From an uncultured Lachnospiraceae bacterium (GTDB lineage Bacteria > Bacillota > Clostridia > Lachnospirales > Lachnospiraceae): 64,000 nucleotides of DNA. The position numbers were made by a program, and so were the translations under genes. Each line of letters starts with the position of its first letter. The stretch's first letter is position 1. Below the pieces are notes generated by a model. It saw nothing but the letters and a program-made list of their open reading frames with translations. It was not told the DNA's origin and ran no database searches. The DNA is taken from positions 1-64,000 of the forward strand of contig CANRMA010000001.1 of NCBI GenBank assembly GCA_947631625.1. Direction: 5' to 3'. Shown piece by piece: positions 27,040-35,911 of this stretch.

Positions 27040-28296
27040 CTATATATTAAACTTTTTACTCACCTGATTATATTGAGAGGTCAATGTCTGATACATCTTC
27101 ATTATTTCCGCCGATTTGGTACTTACGCCTTCCATAATGCTGTCATAAAAATTTATCATCGTCTCAACAACCTGTCTGTTAAGCCTGTTCTTAGCCGCTT
27201 CTTCATTCAGGGCCTTTATTACCTCTACTTTGGTCAGCGGCTCACGATAGCTTCTCTTATTGATCATGCCGGTAACGGTATCCGCGACCTGTAAAACCCT
27301 TTGTTCCTGATTCATCTGATAATTTTTAAGCCGATTGGGATATCCCGTTCCGTCGCCTCTTTCATGATGCGCCGCAACGATTGCCACCACGTCCTCACGT
27401 ATACGATTTTCCAGAAGTTTTACCGTTACATTAACATGCTTATTTATAACTTTCACTTCTTCAGCGTTAAGCTTCCTTGGGGCATCGGTTATCTTTTGGG
27501 GAACGGTAAGCATTCCAAGGTCATGGAGAAGCGCGCCGTAATAAAGACGTTCTTTTTCTTCCTCATTCAAAATCAGTTTCTGAGCAAGCTCTCCGCATAT
27601 GCTGACTGTCGTGATCGCGTCAATAACCGATCCCTCATCGCGAAATCCTATACAATACATGAGCATTTCCATGAATTTCTTTTTATCTTCATTGTTAAAT
27701 ATCATATAATCAATGATATCATCCAGTTCTTCTTTATACTTTCCGCTTTTTATCTTTTCAAAAATATCATATTTCTTGGCAACCTGATAAAACAGATCCA
27801 ACCCTTCATCGGACAGCTTCACTCCGGCCTGCTTGTGAAACATCTGCATATTGAACTGGCTGCCCATTGCGCTGCTGTAAATATCCATTTTCTCAGCAAT
27901 ATTTATATAAGCAGCAAGATTTTTATGTTCATAATTCACTTTTTTGAGCTGTTCATAATCGGTATGATGATACATTATAACTCTCGCAAGATCTTCTACC
28001 GGCGATAAGTATTTAAAAAACAAATATCCGTATATGGTATGCGCTCTGCTGTCTCTGGACTCATAACGAAGCATGTCATTAAGAGCGCCCGCCTCAGTCT
28101 TATAAGCTCCGATATCATGCAAAGTCGCTACCATCACAATGTCAGCCAGTTCAAACTCTTCATAACCGCCCTTTTCCTGCAGCATTTTATAAACCATGTA
28201 CGCCACTCTTGATCCATGATCCATAAGTCTTGGATGGATCAGCCTCAGTGTATCTTTCATCAATAAAAAAATATCCTTGCTTTTAATAAGCTCCAT
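27040..28296 (-). CDS. Tandem HD-domain protein with HD-GYP motif
   Basis: 418 aa with two HD-type domains. The first has LHDIG near residue 63 and YHH downstream; the second has LLHDLGMLTVPQKI and HHERGDGTGYP, the HD-GYP hallmark of cyclic-di-GMP phosphodiesterases. No receiver or membrane segment is seen. With a GGDEF protein two genes downstream, the operon holds both synthesis and probable hydrolysis functions. The substrate is inferred; some HD-GYP relatives act on other cyclic nucleotides. Confidence 0.87.
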   Translation of the reverse strand: MELIKSKDIFLLMKDTLRLIHPRLMDHGSRVAYMVYKMLQEKGGYEEFELADIVMVATLHDIGAYKTEAGALNDMLRYESRDSRAHTIYGYLFFKYLSPVEDLARVIMYHHTDYEQLKKVNYEHKNLAAYINIAEKMDIYSSAMGSQFNMQMFHKQAGVKLSDEGLDLFYQVAKKYDIFEKIKSGKYKEELDDIIDYMIFNNEDKKKFMEMLMYCIGFRDEGSVIDAITTVSICGELAQKLILNEEEKERLYYGALLHDLGMLTVPQKITDAPRKLNAEEVKVINKHVNVTVKLLENRIREDVVAIVAAHHERGDGTGYPNRLKNYQMNQEQRVLQVADTVTGMINKRSYREPLTKVEVIKALNEEAAKNRLNRQVVETMINFYDSIMEGVSTKSAEIMKMYQTLTSQYNQVSKKFNI

Positions 28297-28327
28297 GCTA
28301 TAACCCTATCCTTTCCCAGAATTGCCA

Positions 28328-28813
28328 TTATAGTATAAATTCCATCGGAGTATAAATTATGCCGCCCTTTTTCTCCTCCGGCCCCAGATCCGTAAAACCT
28401 ATCTTATGGTAAAAAGCAACTCCGTACGGAGCTGCATTCACCGTAACTCTGTCAACTCCTGCCTCAGAAAGCAGATATTCCCTAAGATATTCCACAAGCG
28501 CGCTTCCTATACCCTGCCTGTGATATTTTTCATCTACAAACAGCAGGGATATATGGGCGTTATTACGCAATGTTATCATGCCCACTATTTTCTGCCCATC
28601 CAATGCGACAAACATCTGATAGGAGCCCATGATAAACATTCTGTGAAGTGTGGTATCTGTAATAAAGTCTTCGAAATTCCTGATACCTTCCATAGTGTAG
28701 CAGTCAGCTTCAAATCTTAAAAAAGTTTTCCATGCAAGCGCCATAGCGTCATCCCATTCATTCCGGTATGCACTTCTTATCTGATATTGACATTGCGGCA
28801 GCATGATACTCAC
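28328..28813 (-). CDS. GNAT family N-acetyltransferase
   Basis: 161 aa. The acetyl-CoA loop is YHRQGIGSALVEYLREY (about 114-130), preceded by the strand MITLRNNAHISLLFV and followed by VDRVTVNAAPYGVAFYHKIGF, typical of GNAT enzymes. Substrate unknown. It lies 24 bp after the hydroxyacid dehydrogenase gene and 31 bp before the HD-GYP gene. Confidence 0.9.
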   Translation of the reverse strand: MSIMLPQCQYQIRSAYRNEWDDAMALAWKTFLRFEADCYTMEGIRNFEDFITDTTLHRMFIMGSYQMFVALDGQKIVGMITLRNNAHISLLFVDEKYHRQGIGSALVEYLREYLLSEAGVDRVTVNAAPYGVAFYHKIGFTDLGPEEKKGGIIYTPMEFIL

Positions 28814-28837
28814 CCTCTTTAACTGATCATATCTATT

Positions 28838-29821
28838 TTACCGTATTTCTGTTCGATTTACAAGCGGCAGTCCGTTTTCCAGAGCATATGCGTTTTCAAG
28901 CGTCTCTTTGGCGATCGCCTGCATGGCTTCTTTAGTAAAAAATCCCATGTGTGAAGTAATAAGAACATTGGGAAATGTCATAAGTCTTGCAAGATTTTCA
29001 TCTCTCATTATCTCATTGGATTTATCTTCATAGAATATTCCTTCTTCTTCTTCGTATACATCCAATCCTACTCCGCCGAACTTGCCCTGTACCAGACCGT
29101 CTATCAGCGCATCCGTATCTATAAGGCCGCCCCTTGACGTATTTACCAGATAAATTCCGTCTTTCATCATCTGTATCGAATTTTTATTTATAAGATGTTT
29201 GGTTCCCGAATTCAGCGGACAATGCAGGGAAATTATGTCAGAGTTTTGAAATAATTCCTGAAGTTCGACATATTCCACGTCAAGTTTGTCGTTGGGATAC
29301 GGATCATAAGCGATAACGCGCATTCCAAAGCCGTTACATATCCTGATCATCGCCTGTCCTATCTTTCCGCTGCCTACTATCCCGGCAGTTTTATGAAAAA
29401 GATCCGTTCCCATAAGTCCGTTAAGGCTCATATTAAAATCACGCGTTCTGTTATACGCCTTATGAATATGACGATTTACCGCAAGTATCATACCCATGGC
29501 CAGTTCTGCCACCGCCTCCGGAGAATAACTCGGGACCCTCAGCACAAGTATTTTATCTTCTGCGGCTTTGACATCCACATGATTAAATCCTGCGCTTCTT
29601 AGCAAAATCGCCTTCACTTTCATCTCATAAAGCGTGTTTATCATGTCTGCATTGATATGATCGTTTACAAATACACATATGGCGTCATAGTTTCTGGCAA
29701 GATATATGGTCTCTTCACTAAACGGGACTTCATAAAAACGTATATCAAAACCATAATCTTTTCCCATTGGTTCAAACCATATTTTATCATAAGGTTTAGT
29801 GCTGAAAAAGGCTATTTTCAT
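28838..29821 (-). CDS. D-2-hydroxyacid dehydrogenase, D-lactate dehydrogenase type
   Basis: 327 aa, NAD-dependent. The Rossmann motif is GSGKIGQAMIRI (about 147-158); catalytic Arg is in VNTSRGGLIDTDAL, the Glu in GLDVYEEEEG and the His in LITSHMGFFT. The order and the LDVYEEE sequence favour D-lactate dehydrogenase (pyruvate to D-lactate), which would suit a fermentative anaerobe, though other 2-ketoacids are possible. First gene of the group leading through GNAT and HD-GYP to GGDEF. Confidence 0.88.
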   Translation of the reverse strand: MKIAFFSTKPYDKIWFEPMGKDYGFDIRFYEVPFSEETIYLARNYDAICVFVNDHINADMINTLYEMKVKAILLRSAGFNHVDVKAAEDKILVLRVPSYSPEAVAELAMGMILAVNRHIHKAYNRTRDFNMSLNGLMGTDLFHKTAGIVGSGKIGQAMIRICNGFGMRVIAYDPYPNDKLDVEYVELQELFQNSDIISLHCPLNSGTKHLINKNSIQMMKDGIYLVNTSRGGLIDTDALIDGLVQGKFGGVGLDVYEEEEGIFYEDKSNEIMRDENLARLMTFPNVLITSHMGFFTKEAMQAIAKETLENAYALENGLPLVNRTEIR

Positions 29822-29876
29822 AATTAGTTTATCCTTTCAAGATTCTTTCGTATTATTATAAACAAATATATAAAAA

Positions 29877-29902
29877 ACATTCCGGATTTTTATCCGGAAC
29901 AT
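29877..29902 (-). terminator. Terminator after the DUF1002 gene
   Basis: On the minus strand AUGUUCCGGAU pairs with AUCCGGAAUGU (two G-U pairs), loop AAAA, followed by a U run; a few bases after the stop at 29906. Confidence 0.88.
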
Positions 29903-29905
29903 TTT

Positions 29906-30829
29906 TTATGGAAATATTTTCTTGAAAAAATTAACTATCGTATTCTTTATATCCTGAAATATGTTTTTAGCCGTGTCGGCAATTGCATTCCCCACCGCAT
30001 CATTTATGGCTTCATTGGCATTATTAACAAAATCCACGCCATATTTATCGTATAATTTCTGAGCCTGTTCAATAAGATAATCGGCATTGAGCCCAAGTGA
30101 ATCCAACTTCTTAAGCAGCTTCGTGATCTTTTCTTTTTCTTCTTCGCTCAAAGTCACATTAAAATTCTCTTCGCCTTCTTCAATGACCGCCTTCACGCTA
30201 TCTTCATCACCTGTATCCAACTCTCCGCTTGCTATTTTATTTTTAAGCCATGCAATGAGCGCTTCAACATCCTCAGAACTTATATCGCCCTGGAGATCCT
30301 CTATCTCTCCTGTTGTAATAAGTTCGTCCAACGCCGTATCCAATGCAACATCCGAAACATTGGATGAGGACATTTCTTCATATGCCTTAAGCGCTCCTAT
30401 AAGTCCCGCGGTACCTGATATGGGCGTAGGACCGACTACAAGCACTTCCGTATCTTCCATGCCGGCGGTCATAAGCGCATTACGATACATACCGGTAGTA
30501 CAGTAATTAATGTTCTGCGTGGTGACCATGACTCCGCTACCTGCTTCTGCCTTGGTAACTTTCACACTGGAAAGAGATTTAGTTCCTATAACCGAAGCAT
30601 CCATATATGAATCCAGATACTCATGCTCCATTGCATTAGTTGTATAAATAACGGTACAGTCTGCAAGATCTTCTTCCGTCAGTCCCATAAGGTTAAGCAC
30701 AGCCGCGCGCTGCTCGGTATTAAGGTCCGCTCCCAAAGCTACCACAGTATCTTTATCCGCAGCCGATACCGTTACACCGCACATGCAAAACATAAACAAT
30801 ACTGTCAAAAAAGCCATTAATCTTTTCAT
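29906..30829 (-). CDS. DUF1002 secreted protein
   Basis: 307 aa with a clear signal peptide (about 1-23, ending VSAA). The body shows DUF1002 features: VVALGADLNTEQRAAVLNLM, then CTGMYRNALMTAGMEDTEVL and VVGPTPISGTAGLIGALKAYE. The C terminus is helical with an amphipathic end (FQDIKNTIVNFFKKIFP). Function unknown; found in many Firmicutes as an exported protein. It lies 27 bp after the hydrolase gene and ends the metG transcript with a terminator. Confidence 0.88.
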   Translation of the reverse strand: MKRLMAFLTVLFMFCMCGVTVSAADKDTVVALGADLNTEQRAAVLNLMGLTEEDLADCTVIYTTNAMEHEYLDSYMDASVIGTKSLSSVKVTKAEAGSGVMVTTQNINYCTTGMYRNALMTAGMEDTEVLVVGPTPISGTAGLIGALKAYEEMSSSNVSDVALDTALDELITTGEIEDLQGDISSEDVEALIAWLKNKIASGELDTGDEDSVKAVIEEGEENFNVTLSEEEKEKITKLLKKLDSLGLNADYLIEQAQKLYDKYGVDFVNNANEAINDAVGNAIADTAKNIFQDIKNTIVNFFKKIFP

Positions 30830-30856
30830 AATAATCCTCCTTTTAATTATAGCATA

Positions 30857-31792
30857 TCAGGCTATCCTCTGCAGTATCCAGCGATAAATGTCTCCATATA
30901 CAAGCTCTCTGTCAGTTTCATTCAGTATCTCATGACGGTCATTCTCATAAAGCTTCATCTGAACATTTAAAAGTCCATGCTCCAGATAAGACTTATATAC
31001 TTTTTCCACACCTTTGCCATAATCTCCTACCGGATCGTCAGCTCCCGATATCATCAGTATGGGAAGCTGTTTAGGAATCCTGTCGATATTTTCCTGATCG
31101 TTGCAATCGTAAACAAGTTTAAAAAGTGTCGAAAAACCGTTTAATGTAAATACGAAGCCGCATAGAGGATCTTCAATATATCTGTCAACATTATCTTCGT
31201 TACGGGACACCCAGTCGTACTTGGTACGCAGCGGCTCAAATTTTTTATTGTAAGAACCAAACGCGATTTTGTATATGAGTTTTGCGGTATGCCCGGCTCC
31301 AAAAATCAATCTCTGGATCGATATGAGCGCTCTGCCTGCAAAGACCGTAAGCTTGGACTGCACGCCGGTTCCCATTATGACTGCTCCATTTACGCCGCTT
31401 CCATAACGGTAGAGATAATTTCTGAGGATAAATGAACCCATGCTGTGTCCAAGAATCAGATACGGTACATCCGGATACTGCTCCTGCATGATCTTCTTAA
31501 GTCTGTGCACATCTCTTACAAGTACGTTGGCCGCATCCTCTTTACAGAAGTATCCGTAGGTTCCGCCCTCCGAAACGGTTTTTCCATGACCAAGGTGATC
31601 TTCACCCACAACAAGTATCCCCTTGCCTGCCAGATACTGCGCAAATTCATTATAACGCTCAATATGCTCTGCCATGCCATGTATTATCTGGAAAATACAT
31701 ACCGGCTTAACAACGTCCGGTATCCATTTAACTGCATATATCTTACTCCGGCGATCCCTTGAATCATAATAGAACTCTTCTTTTCTCACCAT
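30857..31792 (-). CDS. Alpha/beta hydrolase, lysophospholipase/monoacylglycerol-lipase type
   Basis: From the ATG at 31792 (AAGGAAG upstream; a longer reading to 31897 would overlap metG) it has 311 aa. The serine nucleophile is in GHSMGS, the acid in ISGADDPVGD and the histidine in ENDRHEILNE; FQIIHGMAEHIERYNEFAQY with GEDHLGHGKT is typical of PldB/MGL-like serine hydrolases. No signal peptide, so cytoplasmic; a lipid ester substrate is likely but not proven. 26 bp downstream of metG. Confidence 0.9.
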   Translation of the reverse strand: MVRKEEFYYDSRDRRSKIYAVKWIPDVVKPVCIFQIIHGMAEHIERYNEFAQYLAGKGILVVGEDHLGHGKTVSEGGTYGYFCKEDAANVLVRDVHRLKKIMQEQYPDVPYLILGHSMGSFILRNYLYRYGSGVNGAVIMGTGVQSKLTVFAGRALISIQRLIFGAGHTAKLIYKIAFGSYNKKFEPLRTKYDWVSRNEDNVDRYIEDPLCGFVFTLNGFSTLFKLVYDCNDQENIDRIPKQLPILMISGADDPVGDYGKGVEKVYKSYLEHGLLNVQMKLYENDRHEILNETDRELVYGDIYRWILQRIA

Positions 31793-31818
31793 ATGATCTT
31801 CCTTTTCACGATAAACTC

Positions 31819-33855
31819 CTAACAGATTTCCGCGCCTGACGGCATTGTCTTCTCCGGAGTCATAAGCGCAAGCGTTCCATCCTGCGACTCCGCGCACAAA
31901 AGCATGCCTTCTGACGTCATGCCCGCAATCTCACGAGGTTTAAGATTAACAAGGACCATAACCCTTTTGCCAACCATCTCTTCGGGACTATAGTATTGCT
32001 TTATTCCGGACAGTATCTGTTTTACGCTTGAACCTATACGTACTTTGGAACAAAGCAGTTTCTTTGATTTTGGCACTTCCTGACACTCTATGATCTCTCC
32101 CACCTGAAATTGGCATTTGTCAAAATCATCATAGGATATAATATCCTTAGCTTCTATATCTATCAGGTCTTCACTGCTGCCGTTACCGCTGTCCTCACCG
32201 AAATGTCCGGCGGACGAAGCATCCGCTGCCTTTCTTGACTCAAACATCGCTTCCACTTTTTCCATAACTTCTTTAAGGTCGCGGCGTACAAACAATATCT
32301 CAGGATTCTGTGTAACCTTACCGCCTGACGGATAAAGAGTTGACGTTTTTTCGGCATCTCCATTCAAAGCGCATTCTTCCAACACGGCAAAATCCACAAG
32401 CTCTGCATTTATCTGTTCTGCTATCTTTTCCGCAGTCTGAGGCATATACGGCTCCAAAAGACTTGCCCCTACTAAAATACCATTTAACAGATTATACAAT
32501 ACCGTAGCCAGTCTGTCCTTTTTATTTTCATCTTTGGCCAGCGCCCACGGCATAGTCTCATCTATATACTTATTACAACGTTTAAATAACATGAATGTCT
32601 CCGTGATCGCATCCGCTACCCGCAGTTCATCCATTCTTCCGCTGACTTTGGCATAAGTCTCATTAACAACTCTCTTCAAGTCGGCGTCAACGTCTTCTTC
32701 TCCTTCGGCAACACCTGTTTTCTTATTCTCTGCAATCCCGCCAAAATATTTATTACTCATGGAAATAGTGCGGTTTACAAGATTCCCCAACGTATTTGCA
32801 AGATCTGCGTTTAATCTTTCCACCATCAGATCCCAGGTTATAACGCCGTCATTTTCAAAAGGCATTTCATGCAGGACAAAATACCTCACCGCATCTACGC
32901 CAAAGAAATCAATAAGATCCTCTGCATAAATAACATTGCCTTTTGACTTGCTCATCTTGCCGTCTCCCTGCAATAACCACGGATGCCCAAAAATCTGTTT
33001 GGGAAGCGGCTCGCCCAGCGCCATAAGAAATATAGGCCAGTAAATTGTATGAAAACGTATTATATCCTTCCCGATAAGATGAAGATCGGCCGGCCAAAGT
33101 TTTTTATATCGGTCAGACGAATCCCCGTCAACATCGTAACCTATTCCTGTAATATAATTTGTAAGCGCATCCAACCACACATAAACAACATGCTTATCAT
33201 CAAAGTCAACCGGAATTCCCCACTTGAAGGATGTTCTTGATACACACAGATCCTGAAGTCCCGGAAGCAGGAAATTATTCATCATTTCATTTTTACGCGA
33301 TACCGGCTGTATAAATTCAGGATGAGAATTGATATGCTCAATAAGTCTGTCAGCATACTTGCTCATCTTAAAAAAGTAAGCTTCTTCCTTGGCCGGCTTA
33401 ACCTCTCTTCCGCAGTCCGGGCACTTACCGTCAACAAGCTGCGACTGTGTCCAAAAAGATTCACAGGGCGTACAATAAAGCCCCTCGTATGATCCTTTAT
33501 ATATATCCCCTTTCTCATAGAACCTTTTAAAGATCTTCTGCACCTGTTTCTCATGATCAGCATCAGTCGTCCGTATGAATTTATCATATGAAGTATTCAA
33601 TAAGTCGCAGATATAACGTATCTGCCCCGCTACGCCGTCAACAAATTCCTTCGGCGACACTCCGGCTTCTTTGGCCTTTAACTCAATCTTCTGACCATGT
33701 TCATCCGTACCTGTCTGGAAGAATACATCATATCCGTCTTTTCTCTTAAATCTGGCAATGCTGTCTGCCAACACGATCTCATAACTGTTCCCTATGTGGG
33801 GCCTTCCTGAAGTATACGCTATTGCGGTAGTAATATAATATTTTCCTTTGCCCAT
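31819..33855 (-). CDS. metG: Methionyl-tRNA synthetase
   Basis: 678 aa. HIGH motif as HIGN (20-23), four zinc cysteines (128, 131, 145, 148), KMSKS (300-304), anticodon-binding helical domain, and a C-terminal Trbp111-like tRNA-binding domain (about 575-678; CQFQVGEIIECQEVPKSKKL). It charges tRNA-Met. No T-box is visible upstream. It heads a group with the hydrolase and DUF1002 genes. Confidence 0.97.
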   Translation of the reverse strand: MGKGKYYITTAIAYTSGRPHIGNSYEIVLADSIARFKRKDGYDVFFQTGTDEHGQKIELKAKEAGVSPKEFVDGVAGQIRYICDLLNTSYDKFIRTTDADHEKQVQKIFKRFYEKGDIYKGSYEGLYCTPCESFWTQSQLVDGKCPDCGREVKPAKEEAYFFKMSKYADRLIEHINSHPEFIQPVSRKNEMMNNFLLPGLQDLCVSRTSFKWGIPVDFDDKHVVYVWLDALTNYITGIGYDVDGDSSDRYKKLWPADLHLIGKDIIRFHTIYWPIFLMALGEPLPKQIFGHPWLLQGDGKMSKSKGNVIYAEDLIDFFGVDAVRYFVLHEMPFENDGVITWDLMVERLNADLANTLGNLVNRTISMSNKYFGGIAENKKTGVAEGEEDVDADLKRVVNETYAKVSGRMDELRVADAITETFMLFKRCNKYIDETMPWALAKDENKKDRLATVLYNLLNGILVGASLLEPYMPQTAEKIAEQINAELVDFAVLEECALNGDAEKTSTLYPSGGKVTQNPEILFVRRDLKEVMEKVEAMFESRKAADASSAGHFGEDSGNGSSEDLIDIEAKDIISYDDFDKCQFQVGEIIECQEVPKSKKLLCSKVRIGSSVKQILSGIKQYYSPEEMVGKRVMVLVNLKPREIAGMTSEGMLLCAESQDGTLALMTPEKTMPSGAEIC

Positions 33856-33980
33856 AAGTCTCTGAATCCTTCTTTCCGTTCTCTGTCATTAAAACCACAG
33901 GGATCTCGCTTCCTGAAATTTCTTTATCCATATACTAATTTACCATAAATTTACATAAAACAAAATAAAAATATATTGTT

Positions 33981-34009
33981 AAACTAACACAAAGCGCCTA
34001 TATTGTCAA
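33981..34009 (-). promoter_or_regulatory. Candidate metG promoter
   Basis: Minus-strand TTGACA (34004-34009), 17-bp spacer, TAGTTT (33981-33986). The -35 overlaps the stop codon of the upstream coiled-coil gene. The leader would be about 120 nt; no antiterminator signature is seen in it. Confidence 0.45.
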
Positions 34010-35580
34010 TGCTGATTAGGAATTAGCGACAACGTATTACTGCTTTTATCATAGCTATACCTTAAAAGCTGTGTATCATTTGTATCGAACCAGTTCTGCA
34101 TGTTATTAAGACTATCCTGAATCTTCTTGATTGCCGCCTGTACAGATTCTATGCTATTTTTATTTTTTCCTATTTCTGTCTGCGCGGACTCTATGCTGCT
34201 CTTATTCTTCCCTATTTCTGCCTGCGCGGACTCTATACTGCTCTTATTCTTTCCTATTTCTGTCTGTGCGGACTCTATGCTGCTCTTATTCTTCCCTATC
34301 TCCGTCTGCGCCGCTTCTATGCTGCTCTTGTTATTGCCTATTTCCGTCTGCGCCTCTTCTATGCGGTTTTTATTGTCGCTTATCTGCCGCCCGGCTTCCT
34401 CTATCTGCTGCGCCATCCGGTCTATTCGCAGCGTCATGTCATCCAGACAGGCGCTTATTTCTGCGACATCCTGATCCATAATTATCTTAAGACTGTTCTC
34501 CACTTTGACGATGGCGTCTTTCAGGCACTCATCTTCTGACCTAAGGATTTCTATATCATTCTTCAGCTCGCTTATATCGGTGTATATTTTACTTATATCC
34601 GTTTTTATATTATTTACTTCCAGTGAGATATCGTTTATCTGCTCCCGGACCTGCGTAATGGTATTGTTGTTCATTACATTGACTATATCAGTCAAATCAT
34701 AAATGTAAGTCTGCGTATCACGCAGCTGTACAAGCAAGTTACTGATATTTTCAGTAATGTCGGTAATATCATTCCGTATATCAATATCCTGATTTTGTAA
34801 TTGTGTTATATTATTCTGTATATCAATATCCTTATCCTGCAATTTGTTGATATTGTTTTCTATGTTGATATCTTTTTCCTGCAGTTTGGTTATATCGTTC
34901 TGTATATTAATATCCTTTTCCTGCAATTCAGTGATCTCAGTTTGTATGCGGGTATCTTCCTCCTGAAGCTCAGTAATCTTCTTTTTAACTTCGGAGATCT
35001 GCTTCAGGATTTTTTTATCCTCTTTCTCCAACGCATCTATACGCTCACCCAGAGCCGTATCCTTTGCATCCAGCGCAGCATCTTTTTCCCTGAGAGCGGC
35101 TATTTCTTCCTGCAATGATTTATCCTGCTCTTTTAATTTTTTATCTTCTTCTTTGAGAGCATTTATTTCTTCGCGTACAAAAGCAAGCTGATCCTGAAGC
35201 TCATCATTCTCCTTGCGCAGTTCGTCGCTATCCCCTTTCTGTACTTCTATCGTATTGTATAAAGTTTCCTTTACCAAAGTCAGCGAATTTAAAAGTTCCT
35301 CAATCATTTCATTCAAATGCTCAGTGTTTGTCAGGTATTCCATCTTAAACTCTTCCGTATTGTCTGCCGGCACTGCTTCCATTGTTTCCACAAAAGTTTC
35401 CGTTTTCAATTCCTGCTGCTTTTCGTTTACATTTTTTCTCCAGATCAGCAAAATGCAAAGCACGATCATCACAAGTATCGCAACTGCCGCAAGACAGATA
35501 CCGATAAAGCTTACATTGTTTTCCGGATCGTTTCTCCTTTCATCCAAATAATCTGACACTCGTGTCATAAATTCTTTCAT
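34006..35580 (-). CDS. Membrane-anchored long coiled-coil protein made of repeats
   Basis: 524 aa. A charged N terminus with DERRNDPENN, one membrane helix (about 24-46), then more than 400 residues of predicted coiled coil. Two repeat families are visible: 15-16-residue units such as ITELQEKDINIQND (about 205-270), and 14-residue units EIGKNKSSIESAQT (about 400-480). A short C-terminal domain with NNMQNWFDTNDTQLLRYSYD ends the protein. The N-in topology would expose the rod outside the cell. No family recognised. GGAGG precedes the ATG. An upstream palindrome (35611-35625) may control it. Confidence 0.8.
   Translation of the reverse strand: MKEFMTRVSDYLDERRNDPENNVSFIGICLAAVAILVMIVLCILLIWRKNVNEKQQELKTETFVETMEAVPADNTEEFKMEYLTNTEHLNEMIEELLNSLTLVKETLYNTIEVQKGDSDELRKENDELQDQLAFVREEINALKEEDKKLKEQDKSLQEEIAALREKDAALDAKDTALGERIDALEKEDKKILKQISEVKKKITELQEEDTRIQTEITELQEKDINIQNDITKLQEKDINIENNINKLQDKDIDIQNNITQLQNQDIDIRNDITDITENISNLLVQLRDTQTYIYDLTDIVNVMNNNTITQVREQINDISLEVNNIKTDISKIYTDISELKNDIEILRSEDECLKDAIVKVENSLKIIMDQDVAEISACLDDMTLRIDRMAQQIEEAGRQISDNKNRIEEAQTEIGNNKSSIEAAQTEIGKNKSSIESAQTEIGKNKSSIESAQAEIGKNKSSIESAQTEIGKNKNSIESVQAAIKKIQDSLNNMQNWFDTNDTQLLRYSYDKSSNTLSLIPNQH
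34140..34380. repeat. 42-bp tandem repeats in the coiled-coil gene
   Basis: About five to six copies of a 42-bp unit, plus-strand core CTGCTCTTATTCTTCCCTAT, encoding EIGKNKSSIESAQT. The copies are nearly identical in the centre of the array, implying recent expansion or gene conversion. Confidence 0.9.
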
Positions 35581-35850
35581 AGATTTACCTCCTGATTAAT
35601 TAAATTTTGTTTCAAATCGTTTGAATCATGGCGAAACGCCGGATCGGAAACTCTGACAGCTTAACTGCCTTGCGTTTTCAACGTTTTCAATAATATTAAA
35701 ACCCTGTTTCCACTTTGAAGAATGTTCCGAAAACAATAAGAGCGTTTCCGGATATTTTCAGACCATAAAATGACTCCAAAAGATTGTAAGAAAACGATAT
35801 CAGATTCATTTAACAAATGCAATATCGGAAATTTTCACAAAAAATATTAA
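35581..35850. promoter_or_regulatory. Upstream region of the coiled-coil gene
   Basis: 270 bp with no gene. It contains the palindrome at 35611-35625, and A/T-rich segments that may hold the promoter of the coiled-coil gene; no -35/-10 pair is convincing. Confidence 0.35.
35611..35625. promoter_or_regulatory. Perfect 15-bp palindrome upstream of the coiled-coil gene
   Basis: TTCAAATCGTTTGAA is a 6-3-6 perfect inverted repeat 31-45 bp upstream of the ATG at 35580. Position and symmetry suit an operator for a dimeric repressor; the regulator is unknown. Confidence 0.45.
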
Positions 35851-35897
35851 ATAAAAGCCGGAAAAGCACCGCAATATCCGATGTTTTCCGACTTTTT
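35851..35897 (-). terminator. Terminator of the pentose/map operon
   Basis: A 16-bp near-perfect inverted repeat (AAAAGCCGGAAAAGCA with TGTTTTCCGACTTTTT) follows the map stop codon by 14 bp; on the minus strand it ends in a T-rich stretch. Confidence 0.78.
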
Positions 35898-35911
35898 ACC
35901 TGTCAAAGCCC

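Noticed and set aside
31793-31897. N-terminal extension of the alpha/beta hydrolase
   Set aside because: It would overlap the metG end, lacks a ribosome site and does not resemble the family; the ATG at 31792 has AAGGAAG in place.
33856-34005. T-box or SAM riboswitch before metG
   Set aside because: No AGGGTGGNACC-like antiterminator, no specifier stem and no terminator hairpin with T run in the leader.
34127-34481. Plus-strand open frames opposite the coiled-coil repeats
   Set aside because: Cys/Phe/Ser-rich repeat translations caused by the 42-bp array, without ribosome sites.
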